Shown: piece after piece, positions 1-6,400 of the stretch
Position numbering within the stretch: the stretch's first letter is position 1
Layout of the letters: each line of letters starts with the position of its first letter
Assembly: GCA_014379815.1 (NCBI GenBank)
Contig: JACMLA010000354.1
Location: 1-7,596, forward strand
DNA from: Bryobacteraceae bacterium
GTDB lineage: Bacteria; Acidobacteriota; Terriglobia; Bryobacterales; Bryobacteraceae
DNA length: 7,596 nt
Direction of reading: 5' to 3'
Notes under the pieces: generated by a model
Databases searched by the model: none
Seen by the model: only the letters and a program-made list of their open reading frames with translations
Told to the model about the DNA's origin: nothing
Translations under genes and position numbers: made by a program

Positions 1-270
1 CGGCTTAGTCATCGACATAATCTGAAAAATGCTGTCCTTCTGCATCGGTTTGCGGGTTTCCAGATCCTGATAGCCCACCGCTTCGTGGAACACAATCTGC
101 CCCCGTCGCGCCAGCAGCATCACCGCACCGGGAATCTCACCCTTCGTCGCCAGTGCCTCCATGCGGGTGCGGGCACGAGTCAGCCTCTCAGCGTCGAATC
201 CGGTCTTGCTGACAGTCGGGGCAGCGGCCAGCAAGGCTGTTACAACCAGAGCAGGAATCAGCCTTTTCAT
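1..270 (-). CDS. Exported beta-lactamase-family serine hydrolase, N-terminal 90 residues only
   Basis: This minus-strand reading frame starts at an ATG at 270-268 and runs off the left edge without a stop, giving 90 codons. The N-terminus looks like a signal peptide: a KR n-region, a hydrophobic core (LIPALVVTALLAAA) and a likely cleavage near residue 17. The mature start has the style of the class C beta-lactamase / penicillin-binding-protein-like esterase family (Pfam Beta-lactamase): GEIPGAVMLLARRGQIVF, a GY...D segment, and then SMTK at residues 86-89. This fits the SxxK motif, in which the serine is the nucleophile and the lysine the general base. The family hydrolyses beta-lactams, esters or D-amino-acid peptides, and the substrate cannot be told from 90 residues. 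The YxN and HxG-type motifs lie outside the window. An in-frame ATG at 294-292 would add eight residues (MEQHRIGN), but the start at 270 gives a better signal peptide. The gene is divergent from the M1-like peptidase. Confidence 0.85.
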   Translation of the reverse strand, partial: MKRLIPALVVTALLAAAPTVSKTGFDAERLTRARTRMEALATKGEIPGAVMLLARRGQIVFHEAVGYQDLETRKPMQKDSIFQIMSMTKP

Positions 271-277
271 GTTTCCG

Positions 278-283
278 ATTCTA
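278..283 (-). promoter_or_regulatory. Candidate -10 element (TAGAAT) for the serine hydrolase gene
   Basis: Read on the minus strand, TAGAAT lies seven bases before the ATG at 270. It matches the bacterial -10 consensus TATAAT at five of six positions, including the key A2 and T6. No recognisable -35 box (about 301-306 would be expected) and no Shine-Dalgarno sequence are seen. If it is used, transcription would start at or next to the start codon. The alternative upstream ATG at 294 would then lie ahead of the transcript. This is inferred from position and sequence only. Confidence 0.4.
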
Positions 284-312
284 TGCTGCTCCATGCCCAG
301 GCAGTGAGCGGG

Positions 313-318
313 TAGACT
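313..318 (+). promoter_or_regulatory. Candidate -10 element (TAGACT) for the M1-like peptidase gene
   Basis: TAGACT matches the -10 consensus at four of six positions (TA.A.T). It ends six bases before the GTG start codon at 325, which is the TANNNT-N6-start spacing seen at leaderless genes in other bacteria. No -35 box is seen near 290-295. No good Shine-Dalgarno is present either: the only purine-rich stretch, GCGGGTAG, overlaps the hexamer itself. The site is a hypothesis that a transcription start map would settle. Confidence 0.4.
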
Positions 319-324
319 TGCCTT

Positions 325-2760
325 GTGAATGTTGTCGAAGTAACGGTCTCCGCCAGGTCCTGCCTGCTGATCTTGCTCGCCCTGCTTTGCACTCATGCTG
401 CGCTGGCCGTCAGTCCCGCATCGGAATACGCGGACAGTTTGCGTCAGGCCGGACTGGACTCCGACGCATGCTACCGCGTCCGCGATCTGGCGTTTCAGAA
501 AGAAGATCTTCGCTTCTACCTGACCGAGGGCCATCTCATCTTCTCGAAGCCAGTGGCAGGCCGCCGCTTCGCCGCGATGTTTACCGCCGACATTCCAGGC
601 GGCGATGCGGAAGTACTTCTATTCCCTCCCGCGCGAAGCGAACGTCTCAGCCTGGCACGTTTCGCAAAATCCCCCAATCTCAACGAACATTTCGGCGCTG
701 CCTTGTTTCTGTTCTCAGATGGGACCGGTGAAGAACTTCTGCAGCAAATTGAAAGTGCTGAGCCAAAGCGTCTTCCCGAAATTGGTACAGCGATGGCCTC
801 AACTTTCAATGAGACTCTGCGCAATCTGCTCAACAGCTACCAGACGCGGCTGGTGCAGGATCACTTCAGTTCCCGCTCTGCCGAAACCGGTCTGTTTTAC
901 GCCGGAATCAACACGCGGAGCCTGGGAAACATCGATCTTGTGTATGACCCCCGGCAGCGCGACCAGATCACAGTCGGCCAGGTAGTCTTCCGCGACGAAC
1001 GCCAGTTCTTCGACACCTGGACCAGCTTTCCCGCTCGCAGTTTCCGTACCGGATCCCGCAAAACCATTCCCTCCAGCGCGAAAATCGAGCGCGTTCGAAT
1101 CGATGCCTCACTGGACTCCCCAGATCTCCGGATGAAGGCCGTGACAACAATCGAGATCTCGGGACGCGCCGACGGAGACACCGCCATTCCCTTCGAGCTT
1201 TCACGCCGCGTCAAAATCCTGAGCGCGAAAGTCGACGGGGAACCGGCAGAGGTTTTCTACGGAGCATCGCTTCGATCCACTCTGATGCGTGGATCCGACA
1301 ACGAAGTGTTCCTCGTTGTCCTCCCGAAGACACTCCGCAGCGGAGAGACGCGTCGCATCGAGTTCACCCACGAAGGCAGCGTGGTCAGTGAAGCGGGAAA
1401 CGGCGTCTATTTCGTCGGAGCGCGGATGAACTGGTATCCCAATCGCGATGCCGAGTTCTCTACCTATGAAATGACGTTTCGTCATCCCCGAAACCTCAGC
1501 CTCGTCGCAACCGGTGAACTCATCAGCGAGAAGACTGAGGGCGACTTTCGTGTTGCTACCTACAAGGCATCCAATCCCATCCGATTCGCCGGATTCAACC
1601 TCGGACAGTATCAGCGGACAAAAGCGGTACGCGCTGGAGTCTCGCTGGAAGTCTGCGCCAATCGCTCTGTAGAGTCCGGGCTGATTCCACGGCGCGACCT
1701 CGTGATACAACCTCCGGCAATGCCTCGGAGCGGTCGAAGGCCAGGCCTGCTGATAGACTTGCCAGCACCTGCGCCCAGTCCCGTGAACCGCCTGGACCAG
1801 ATGACTTCGGACATCGGCGGAGCGCTGGAATTCATGGCCACTCACTTCGGGCCGCCACCCCTGAAAACCCTCAGCGTCTCGCCCATACCGGGGATGTTCG
1901 GTCAGGGCTTTCCCGGCCTGTTATATCTGTCCACCCTCGCCTACTTGAACCCGGATGAACGTCCCATGCCGCTGCAAACCGATGCCCAGAGAACCTTCTT
2001 TTCTGAGCTGCTGCATGCCCACGAGACCGCACATCAATGGTGGGGCAACCTCGTCACTTCACCCGGCTATCAGGACGACTGGCTGATGGAGGCGATGGCA
2101 AACTACTCGGCGCTTCTGGTTCTCGAACGCAAGAAAGGGCGCAGAGCTCTCGACACAGTACTTGAGGAATACCGGGTAAGCTTGCTCCGCAAAGTCGATG
2201 GGGGGCAAACGATTGAATCGACCGGCCCCCTAATCTGGGGAACCCGCTTACAATCCTCCCAATCCCCAGGAGCATGGCGTCCTATCATCTACGAGAAAGG
2301 AACCTGGGTGCTGCATATGTTGCGCGAGCGGCTTGGGGATACAGCCTTCCTCAAGTTACTTGGGGAAATCGTCAAAGCCAGACAATACTCGTCTTTGTCC
2401 ACAGAGGAATTTCGCGGTTTCGCTGCCAGGTATCTGCCCGCGAAGTCCGACGACTCCACCCTCGAAAGCTTCTTCGACACCTGGGTGTACAACACCGGCA
2501 TCCCTGCCATCAAAGTGGAGTGGACCGTAACCGGGCGCGCCCCGGCAATCAAGCTAAAAGGTTCTGTTACGCAGTCCGACGTCAGCGACGACTTCACCGC
2601 ATCCGTCCCGCTGGATATTCAGCTTCCCGGACGCAAAACCTTGCGGCGCTGGATTGCAACGTCCGGAGAATCTACGTCATTCAGCATAGATCTTCCGGCA
2701 GCGCCGGTAAAGGTCAACACAGACCTCAGCAGCACCACTCTGGTGAGACGCCGAACATGA
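325..2760 (+). CDS. Exported M1-like zinc metallopeptidase with extra N-terminal domain and no GxMEN motif
   Basis: The 811-residue protein starts at a GTG. Residues 1-28 form a signal peptide (R11, then a CLLILLALLC core, cleavage after AALA). Residues about 29-250 form an extra domain I cannot name, containing RFYLTEGHLIFSKPVAGRRF and GGDAEVLLFPP. The M1 N-terminal beta domain appears to begin near 255. The catalytic domain holds HETAH (566-570) followed 18 residues later by E589, the complete HExxH-x18-E zinc site of gluzincin M1 enzymes, with E567 as the general base. Y656 in YEKG matches the transition-state-stabilising tyrosine. Where M1 aminopeptidases carry GxMEN, about 40 residues before the zinc site, this protein reads GQGFPG (526-531), so the glutamate that grips the substrate N-terminus is missing. 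It should be periplasmic or secreted and is probably a peptidase, but simple aminopeptidase activity is doubtful. A Pro/Arg-rich linker lies near 460-490. The stop overlaps the next gene start by four bases (ATGA). Confidence 0.9.
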   Translation: MNVVEVTVSARSCLLILLALLCTHAALAVSPASEYADSLRQAGLDSDACYRVRDLAFQKEDLRFYLTEGHLIFSKPVAGRRFAAMFTADIPGGDAEVLLFPPARSERLSLARFAKSPNLNEHFGAALFLFSDGTGEELLQQIESAEPKRLPEIGTAMASTFNETLRNLLNSYQTRLVQDHFSSRSAETGLFYAGINTRSLGNIDLVYDPRQRDQITVGQVVFRDERQFFDTWTSFPARSFRTGSRKTIPSSAKIERVRIDASLDSPDLRMKAVTTIEISGRADGDTAIPFELSRRVKILSAKVDGEPAEVFYGASLRSTLMRGSDNEVFLVVLPKTLRSGETRRIEFTHEGSVVSEAGNGVYFVGARMNWYPNRDAEFSTYEMTFRHPRNLSLVATGELISEKTEGDFRVATYKASNPIRFAGFNLGQYQRTKAVRAGVSLEVCANRSVESGLIPRRDLVIQPPAMPRSGRRPGLLIDLPAPAPSPVNRLDQMTSDIGGALEFMATHFGPPPLKTLSVSPIPGMFGQGFPGLLYLSTLAYLNPDERPMPLQTDAQRTFFSELLHAHETAHQWWGNLVTSPGYQDDWLMEAMANYSALLVLERKKGRRALDTVLEEYRVSLLRKVDGGQTIESTGPLIWGTRLQSSQSPGAWRPIIYEKGTWVLHMLRERLGDTAFLKLLGEIVKARQYSSLSTEEFRGFAARYLPAKSDDSTLESFFDTWVYNTGIPAIKVEWTVTGRAPAIKLKGSVTQSDVSDDFTASVPLDIQLPGRKTLRRWIATSGESTSFSIDLPAAPVKVNTDLSSTTLVRRRT
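2742..2748 (+). promoter_or_regulatory. Ribosome binding site (GGTGAGA) fixing the MFS transporter start
   Basis: GGTGAGA lies eight bases before the ATG at 2757, inside the last codons of the peptidase gene. The transporter reading frame stays open far upstream (to about 2274), but that stretch is only an out-of-frame shadow of the peptidase. The site, the ATGA overlap with the peptidase stop, and the point where transporter-like sequence begins all agree on 2757 as the start. Translation is probably coupled to the peptidase. Confidence 0.6.
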
Positions 2761-4085
2761 GTTCCGCGAACGCACGAAACACCATTCCAAATCTGCGCTG
2801 GTACATCTGCGGTCTGCTCTTTTTCGCGACCACCATCAACTACATCGATCGCCAGGTTCTGGGTATCCTCAAACCCGTTCTGCGGACGGAACTAGGCTGG
2901 GACGAGGAACAGTATGGCGACATCGTATTCGCCTTTCAACTCGCATATGCCATCATGCTGCCTCTCACAGGCCGCCTGATCGACTGGCTTGGAACACGCG
3001 TCAGCTACATGCTCGCCGTCGTGGTCTGGAGCTTTGCCGCTATGGCCCATGCGCTTGCCAGTTCAGCAGCGGGCTTTAGCGTTGCGCGTTTTGCTCTCGG
3101 ATTTGGGGAAGCAGGAAATTTCCCCGCAGCCATCAAGACCGTCTCTGACTGGTTCCCCGCAAGGGAACGAGCTCTCGCTACCGGCATCTTCAACAGTGGG
3201 TCGAATGTTGGCGCAATCGCGGCACCTTTGATCGTTCCCTGGATCGCCGCAACCTGGGGATGGCGCGAAGCCTTCGTCGTCACCGGAGCCCTCGGCTTCG
3301 CGTGGGTTCTTCTGTGGTGGTGGCTCTATCGGCAGCCCCGGGATCATCGCAACCTCGATGCTGCGGAGCTGGCTTTCATCGAATCCGACAGAGAGGCCGA
3401 AATCGATAGTCCTGTCCGCGTTTCCTACCGCGAGCTGCTGCGCAAGCGCAAGGCGTGGGCCTTTATGCTTGGCAAATTTCTAACCGATCCGATCTGGTGG
3501 TTTTACCTGTTCTGGTTGCCAGGTTTCCTGTTCGACCGTTATAACCTGAACCTCACTCAGCTAGGGCCACCTCTGGTTGTCGTGTACCTTGCCGCGGATG
3601 TCGGGTCCATCGGCGGCGGCTGGCTATCGTCAGCGTTGCTCTCCCGAGGGTTCACCGTAAACACGGCAAGGAAGGTCGCGCTTCTGGTATGCGCCATTGC
3701 GGTTACCCCAGCAGTGTTCATCATGTACGCCGGGTCGAATCTCTGGCTCGCAGTCGGCCTGGTCAGCATCGCAGCGGCTGCTCATCAGGGATGGTCGGCC
3801 AACCTGTTCACCCTCGCGTCTGACCTGTTTCCGCGGTCGATCATTGGCTCTGTCGTAGGTCTCGGAGGAATGGGAGGAGCAATCGGTGGAATGCTTTTCG
3901 CGCCCGCCGTAGGCAGATATCTCAAGTGGTCCGGCGGAGCGTACGGTCCGGTGTTCGTCCTATGCGGATCGGTCTATCTGGTCGCCTTACTCGTCATCCA
4001 TGTGCTTGTTCCCCGGCTGGAGCAAGACGGTGCCCCAGTGCCTCCGCGCACGCAAATGCAGATGCCCACGCCCACTGGAAGTTGA
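2757..4085 (+). CDS. MFS transporter of the anion:cation symporter (ACS) family, hexuronate/sugar-acid type
   Basis: The 442-residue inner-membrane protein has about twelve hydrophobic segments and is a usual length for the family. NYIDRQ (28-33) at the end of helix 1, the motif-A loop GRLIDWLGTR (72-81) between helices 2 and 3, RFALGFGEAGNFPAA (111-125) and DWFPARERALATGIF (131-145) are typical of the ExuT/GudP-like ACS group. That group imports organic anions such as hexuronates, glucarate or related sugar acids with protons. A hydrophilic central loop (about 195-230) divides the two halves. No sugar-acid catabolic gene is visible nearby, so the substrate is not established. The gene is coupled to the M1-like peptidase by an ATGA overlap, which argues for one transcript. 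After the last helix the protein has a hydrophilic Pro/Gln-rich tail (from about residue 424), encoded where the gene overlaps the convergent flavoprotein gene. This tail is probably not part of the conserved fold. Confidence 0.9.
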   Translation: MSSANARNTIPNLRWYICGLLFFATTINYIDRQVLGILKPVLRTELGWDEEQYGDIVFAFQLAYAIMLPLTGRLIDWLGTRVSYMLAVVVWSFAAMAHALASSAAGFSVARFALGFGEAGNFPAAIKTVSDWFPARERALATGIFNSGSNVGAIAAPLIVPWIAATWGWREAFVVTGALGFAWVLLWWWLYRQPRDHRNLDAAELAFIESDREAEIDSPVRVSYRELLRKRKAWAFMLGKFLTDPIWWFYLFWLPGFLFDRYNLNLTQLGPPLVVVYLAADVGSIGGGWLSSALLSRGFTVNTARKVALLVCAIAVTPAVFIMYAGSNLWLAVGLVSIAAAAHQGWSANLFTLASDLFPRSIIGSVVGLGGMGGAIGGMLFAPAVGRYLKWSGGAYGPVFVLCGSVYLVALLVIHVLVPRLEQDGAPVPPRTQMQMPTPTGS

Positions 4086-5169
4086 AGCCCCCAAGGTGCC
4101 CGGTGACATCTACAACCTCACCGATAAAGTAAAGCCCCGGAACGCTTCGCGCTTCCATCGTTTTCGAGGAAAGTTCGCTGGTGCAGACTCCGCCCGCGGT
4201 CACTTCGGCCTTCGCAAAACCCTCGGTTCCCTCCGGCAGGAAAGTCCACGAGTGTAGTCCGGTCTCAAGCACTTCGCCGGTCGGAGCCTGATCCGTACCT
4301 TCAAAGTAGGTCTCCAGCCATCGCTCGGCAAGTCGCCTTGGGAGATGCGTGCCAAGGACGGTCTTCCACGCGCGATTTCCCGGCAGACCTAGAGATTGGT
4401 CCGGAAGCAAATCGAATGTCACAGGATCTCGCCCGTTCCAATAGGAAGAGATCTGCAGCACCGCCGGACCACTCAATCCACGGTGCGTAATCAACAGCCG
4501 CTCCTCGAAATTCTGTCGCCCGAACGTCGCGCGCACGTCCGCCGCCACACCCGCCAGATCACACCACTGCTGACGGTCTTCTTCCTTCAAGACCAGAGGC
4601 ACCAGAGCGGGCCCAGGAGCCAGGATCTTCAGCCCGAACTTGCGTGCGATGTCGTATCCCACGCCTGTCGCGCCAATCTTAGGTATCGACAGACCTCCCG
4701 TAGCCACTACGACAGCGTCGGCTTCAAACGACTCTGCTGTGGTCGACACGGCAAAACCCGATCCATAACTGACGTCGACTACCCTGCACCCGGTCCGCAG
4801 AGCTACTCCACCATCGGCGCATTCCCGCAGCAGCATGTCGACGATTTCGCGTGCAGACCCATCGCAGAACAGTTGCCCCAGCTTCTTCTCGTGCCACCGG
4901 ATCCGGTGTTGTTCGACAAGCGAGACAAAATCCGCAGGCGTGTAGCGCGCCAGTGCCGACCGGCAAAAGTGGGGATTCCCGGAAAGGAAATTCTCCGGCC
5001 CTGTGTGCCTGTTGGTGAAGTTGCACCGGCCTCCACCCGAGATCAGGATCTTGCGTCCGGCTTCGCCGTTTCCCTCGATCAGCGCTACACGCAAACCATG
5101 TCTGGCCGCATGCGCCGCACAGAAAAGGCCAGCTGCTCCGGCTCCAATAACTACGACATCAAAGGACAC
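3994..5169 (-). CDS. HI0933/BaiN-type (YhiN) FAD-dependent oxidoreductase
   Basis: The 391-residue protein starts at a GTG preceded by a good Shine-Dalgarno. The N-terminal Rossmann motif GAGAAG (9-14) is followed by acidic E32 at the end of strand 2, as expected for FAD ribose binding. Next come the family-specific SGGGRCNFTN (44-53) and an ATGG second dinucleotide-fold motif near the middle. At the C-terminus, GEVVDVTGHLGGFNFQW (350-366) closes the FAD site and is a hallmark of the HI0933 (Pfam PF03486) family. Members are cytosolic flavoproteins. Most have unknown substrates, and BaiN of bile-acid-dehydroxylating clostridia is one with an assigned reductase role that should not be carried over here. 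Length is normal (about 390-410). It converges on and overlaps the MFS gene by 92 bp, and diverges from the SurA-like gene. No functional link to either neighbour is apparent. Confidence 0.93.
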   Translation of the reverse strand: MSFDVVVIGAGAAGLFCAAHAARHGLRVALIEGNGEAGRKILISGGGRCNFTNRHTGPENFLSGNPHFCRSALARYTPADFVSLVEQHRIRWHEKKLGQLFCDGSAREIVDMLLRECADGGVALRTGCRVVDVSYGSGFAVSTTAESFEADAVVVATGGLSIPKIGATGVGYDIARKFGLKILAPGPALVPLVLKEEDRQQWCDLAGVAADVRATFGRQNFEERLLITHRGLSGPAVLQISSYWNGRDPVTFDLLPDQSLGLPGNRAWKTVLGTHLPRRLAERWLETYFEGTDQAPTGEVLETGLHSWTFLPEGTEGFAKAEVTAGGVCTSELSSKTMEARSVPGLYFIGEVVDVTGHLGGFNFQWAWASAFACAEALGHRLAPAGEQAHG

Positions 5170-5177
5170 GCTCAGCG

Positions 5178-5184
5178 CTCCCCT
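5178..5184 (-). promoter_or_regulatory. Ribosome binding site (AGGGGAG) of the flavoprotein gene
   Basis: On the minus strand, AGGGGAG lies eight bases before the GTG at 5169-5167. It supports that GTG as the start, and the Rossmann strand FDVVVIGAG follows at the expected distance. It is the clearest Shine-Dalgarno in the window and contrasts with the three other cluster-leading genes, which lack one. Confidence 0.7.
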
Positions 5185-5192
5185 GCCAACAG

Positions 5193-5207
5193 GTGTAGTT
5201 GGTACAC
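5193..5207. promoter_or_regulatory. Inverted repeat GTGTA-N5-TACAC, possible operator
   Basis: A perfect 5-bp inverted repeat with a 5-bp spacer sits in the 47-bp divergent spacer between the flavoprotein and SurA-like genes, on top of the candidate -10 of the latter. A dimeric regulator could bind here and affect both directions. The arms are short enough that chance is a real alternative, and no regulator gene is nearby. Confidence 0.25.
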
Positions 5208-5208
5208 T
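5200..5208 (+). promoter_or_regulatory. Candidate extended -10 promoter (TGGTACACT) for the SurA-like operon
   Basis: TGG-TACACT fits the extended -10 form TGnTAnnnT, with four of six matches to TATAAT. No -35 box is seen near 5180-5185, which extended -10 promoters can do without. The predicted transcript would begin around 5214-5216, at or just before the ATG at 5217. This argues against the alternative in-frame TTG at 5199, which would lie upstream of the transcript. Confidence 0.45.
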
Positions 5209-5216
5209 ACGGCTAT

Positions 5217-6392
5217 ATGCAGTTCAGAGCAGTCTGTGCGTTCCCTGTATTCGCATGCCTGAGCGCAGGCGCATTCTGTGCCTTCGCAGCCGAAACAGTG
5301 GTGGTCGAGGAGATCATCGCCAAGGTCAATGGAGACATCATCACACGGTCCGAACTGGATCGTGACCGCAAGACTCTCCAGATGGAACTGCAGCAGCGCG
5401 CCGGACTCAAGGGCCCTGAGCTTGTCAGTGAAGTAGAGATACGCAGCAAAGATGGCTTGCGGGAACGCATCGATGGACTTCTGCTCGTTAGCAAAGGCAA
5501 AGAGATGAGCATCTCGGTCGATAGCGAACTGAGCAAATACATCGCAGACTTGCAGGTCCAGAGCAAAATTACCGATCCGGAAAAGTTCCAGTCGTACGTG
5601 CGTGAGCAAACCGGCATGTCTTACGAGGACTACAAAAACGAAGTCCGGAACGGCATGCTGAAGCAGAGAGTCATCCGGGATCAGGTAGGCCGCGGCGTCA
5701 ACGTGCCTCGCGCGGATGTCCAGAAATATTACGAAGAGCACAAGAAAGAATTCGTACGCGAAGAACGTGTATTCTTACGCGAAATCGTTCTCTCGGCAGA
5801 AGGCAAGGATCCAGCGGGAGTAGCCGCTGTCGAAAAGAAAGCGAAGGACCTCGTCGCGCGTGGAAGGAAAGGCGAGCGGTTTGGGGAACTGGCGAAAGCA
5901 AACTCGGAGTCCGGCACGAAAGATCAGTTTGGCGAATTAGGCGGGTTCAAAAAGGGTGAGCTCGATAAGAGCATCGAGGCTCTGGTCTGGTCGCACGAGC
6001 GTGGCCACGTCACCGAGCCCATCCGGCGCGGCAATGCATTCCTGATTCTGCGAGTCGAAGACCATCAGAAGGAAGGTCAGGCAGCTCTGGAAGACGTCGA
6101 AAACGAGATCATGGAGAAGCTGTACACTCCCCGGTTTCAGCCAAAGATTCGCGAGTACCTGACGCAGTTGCGCCAGGAAGCTTTTCTTGAAATCAAGGAT
6201 GGTTTTGTAGACACAGGTGCGGCTCCCGGCAAAGAGACCCGCTGGGTCGATCCTGCACAGCTGAAGCCAGAGACAGTAACGAAAGAAGAAGTCGCGGGCC
6301 AGCGTCGCCGCAGAAAACTTCTGTGGGCCGTTCCCATTCCAGGCACCAGCAAGAGCCCGAAGGTAAAGCCCGGCGTCTCGAGCAGCAAGTAA
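5217..6392 (+). CDS. SurA-like periplasmic peptidyl-prolyl isomerase with one parvulin domain
   Basis: From the ATG the protein has 391 residues. An in-frame TTG at 5199 would add six but spoils the signal peptide and is upstream of the likely transcript start. Residues 1-25 are a signal peptide (cleavage near CAFAA). VVEEIIAKVNGDIITRSELD (about 29-48) is the standard opening of the SurA N-terminal chaperone domain, which is helical to about 180. Residues about 182-280 form one PpiC-type parvulin domain (VFLREIVLS, FGELAKANSES, GELGGFKKGEL, the last strand FLILRVED), catalysing cis-trans isomerisation at prolines. A helical stretch (YTPRFQPKIREYLTQLR) follows, returning to the SurA-like body, as is usual in this family. 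E. coli SurA has two parvulin domains and 428 residues. The C-terminus is a basic tail containing GQRRRRKLLW and ending in SSSK. The likely role is holding unfolded outer-membrane or exported proteins in the periplasm. It is first in a cluster with the HD-domain gene and thiG. Confidence 0.9.
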   Translation: MQFRAVCAFPVFACLSAGAFCAFAAETVVVEEIIAKVNGDIITRSELDRDRKTLQMELQQRAGLKGPELVSEVEIRSKDGLRERIDGLLLVSKGKEMSISVDSELSKYIADLQVQSKITDPEKFQSYVREQTGMSYEDYKNEVRNGMLKQRVIRDQVGRGVNVPRADVQKYYEEHKKEFVREERVFLREIVLSAEGKDPAGVAAVEKKAKDLVARGRKGERFGELAKANSESGTKDQFGELGGFKKGELDKSIEALVWSHERGHVTEPIRRGNAFLILRVEDHQKEGQAALEDVENEIMEKLYTPRFQPKIREYLTQLRQEAFLEIKDGFVDTGAAPGKETRWVDPAQLKPETVTKEEVAGQRRRRKLLWAVPIPGTSKSPKVKPGVSSSK

Positions 6393-6400
6393 CGCCATCG

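Noticed and set aside
358..400. Possible lipoprotein signal at the cysteine in LALLC of the peptidase, or at FAC of the SurA-like protein (about 5247-5258).
   Set aside because: Neither fits the lipobox (small residue before Cys, Leu/Val at -3). Both have a better ordinary cleavage site just downstream (AALA; CAFAA).
85..731. Plus-strand open frames at 85-315 and 318-731.
   Set aside because: The first is the antisense shadow of the serine hydrolase gene. The second is an out-of-frame shadow of the peptidase gene. Neither has family-like sequence.
1201..1845. A 214-codon open frame on the minus strand inside the peptidase gene.
   Set aside because: It is antisense to conserved M1 sequence, has no recognisable motif and no promoter or ribosome site. 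Long antisense frames are common in high-GC genes.
2274..2756. The transporter frame stays open 161 codons upstream of 2757, as if the protein were 603 residues long.
   Set aside because: This stretch lies wholly inside the peptidase gene in another frame and its translation is Arg/Gln-rich with no transporter character. The peptidase in the same DNA has conserved motifs (YEKG).
325..4085. A peptide-scavenging pair: secreted peptidase with a dedicated uptake transporter.
   Set aside because: The overlap supports co-expression, but the transporter motifs are of the organic-anion/sugar-acid ACS group, not a peptide transporter. A shared pathway is therefore not supported.
5199..5216. TTG at 5199 as the start of the SurA-like protein.
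   Set aside because: It sits inside the candidate extended -10 and adds charged or polar residues (VHYGY) ahead of the signal peptide. The ATG at 5217 gives a cleaner export signal.
4396..5262. A 288-codon plus-strand frame antisense to the flavoprotein and running into the SurA-like gene.
   Set aside because: Its translation is low-information, and both overlapped genes have clear family motifs. It would need to overlap two real genes on different strands.
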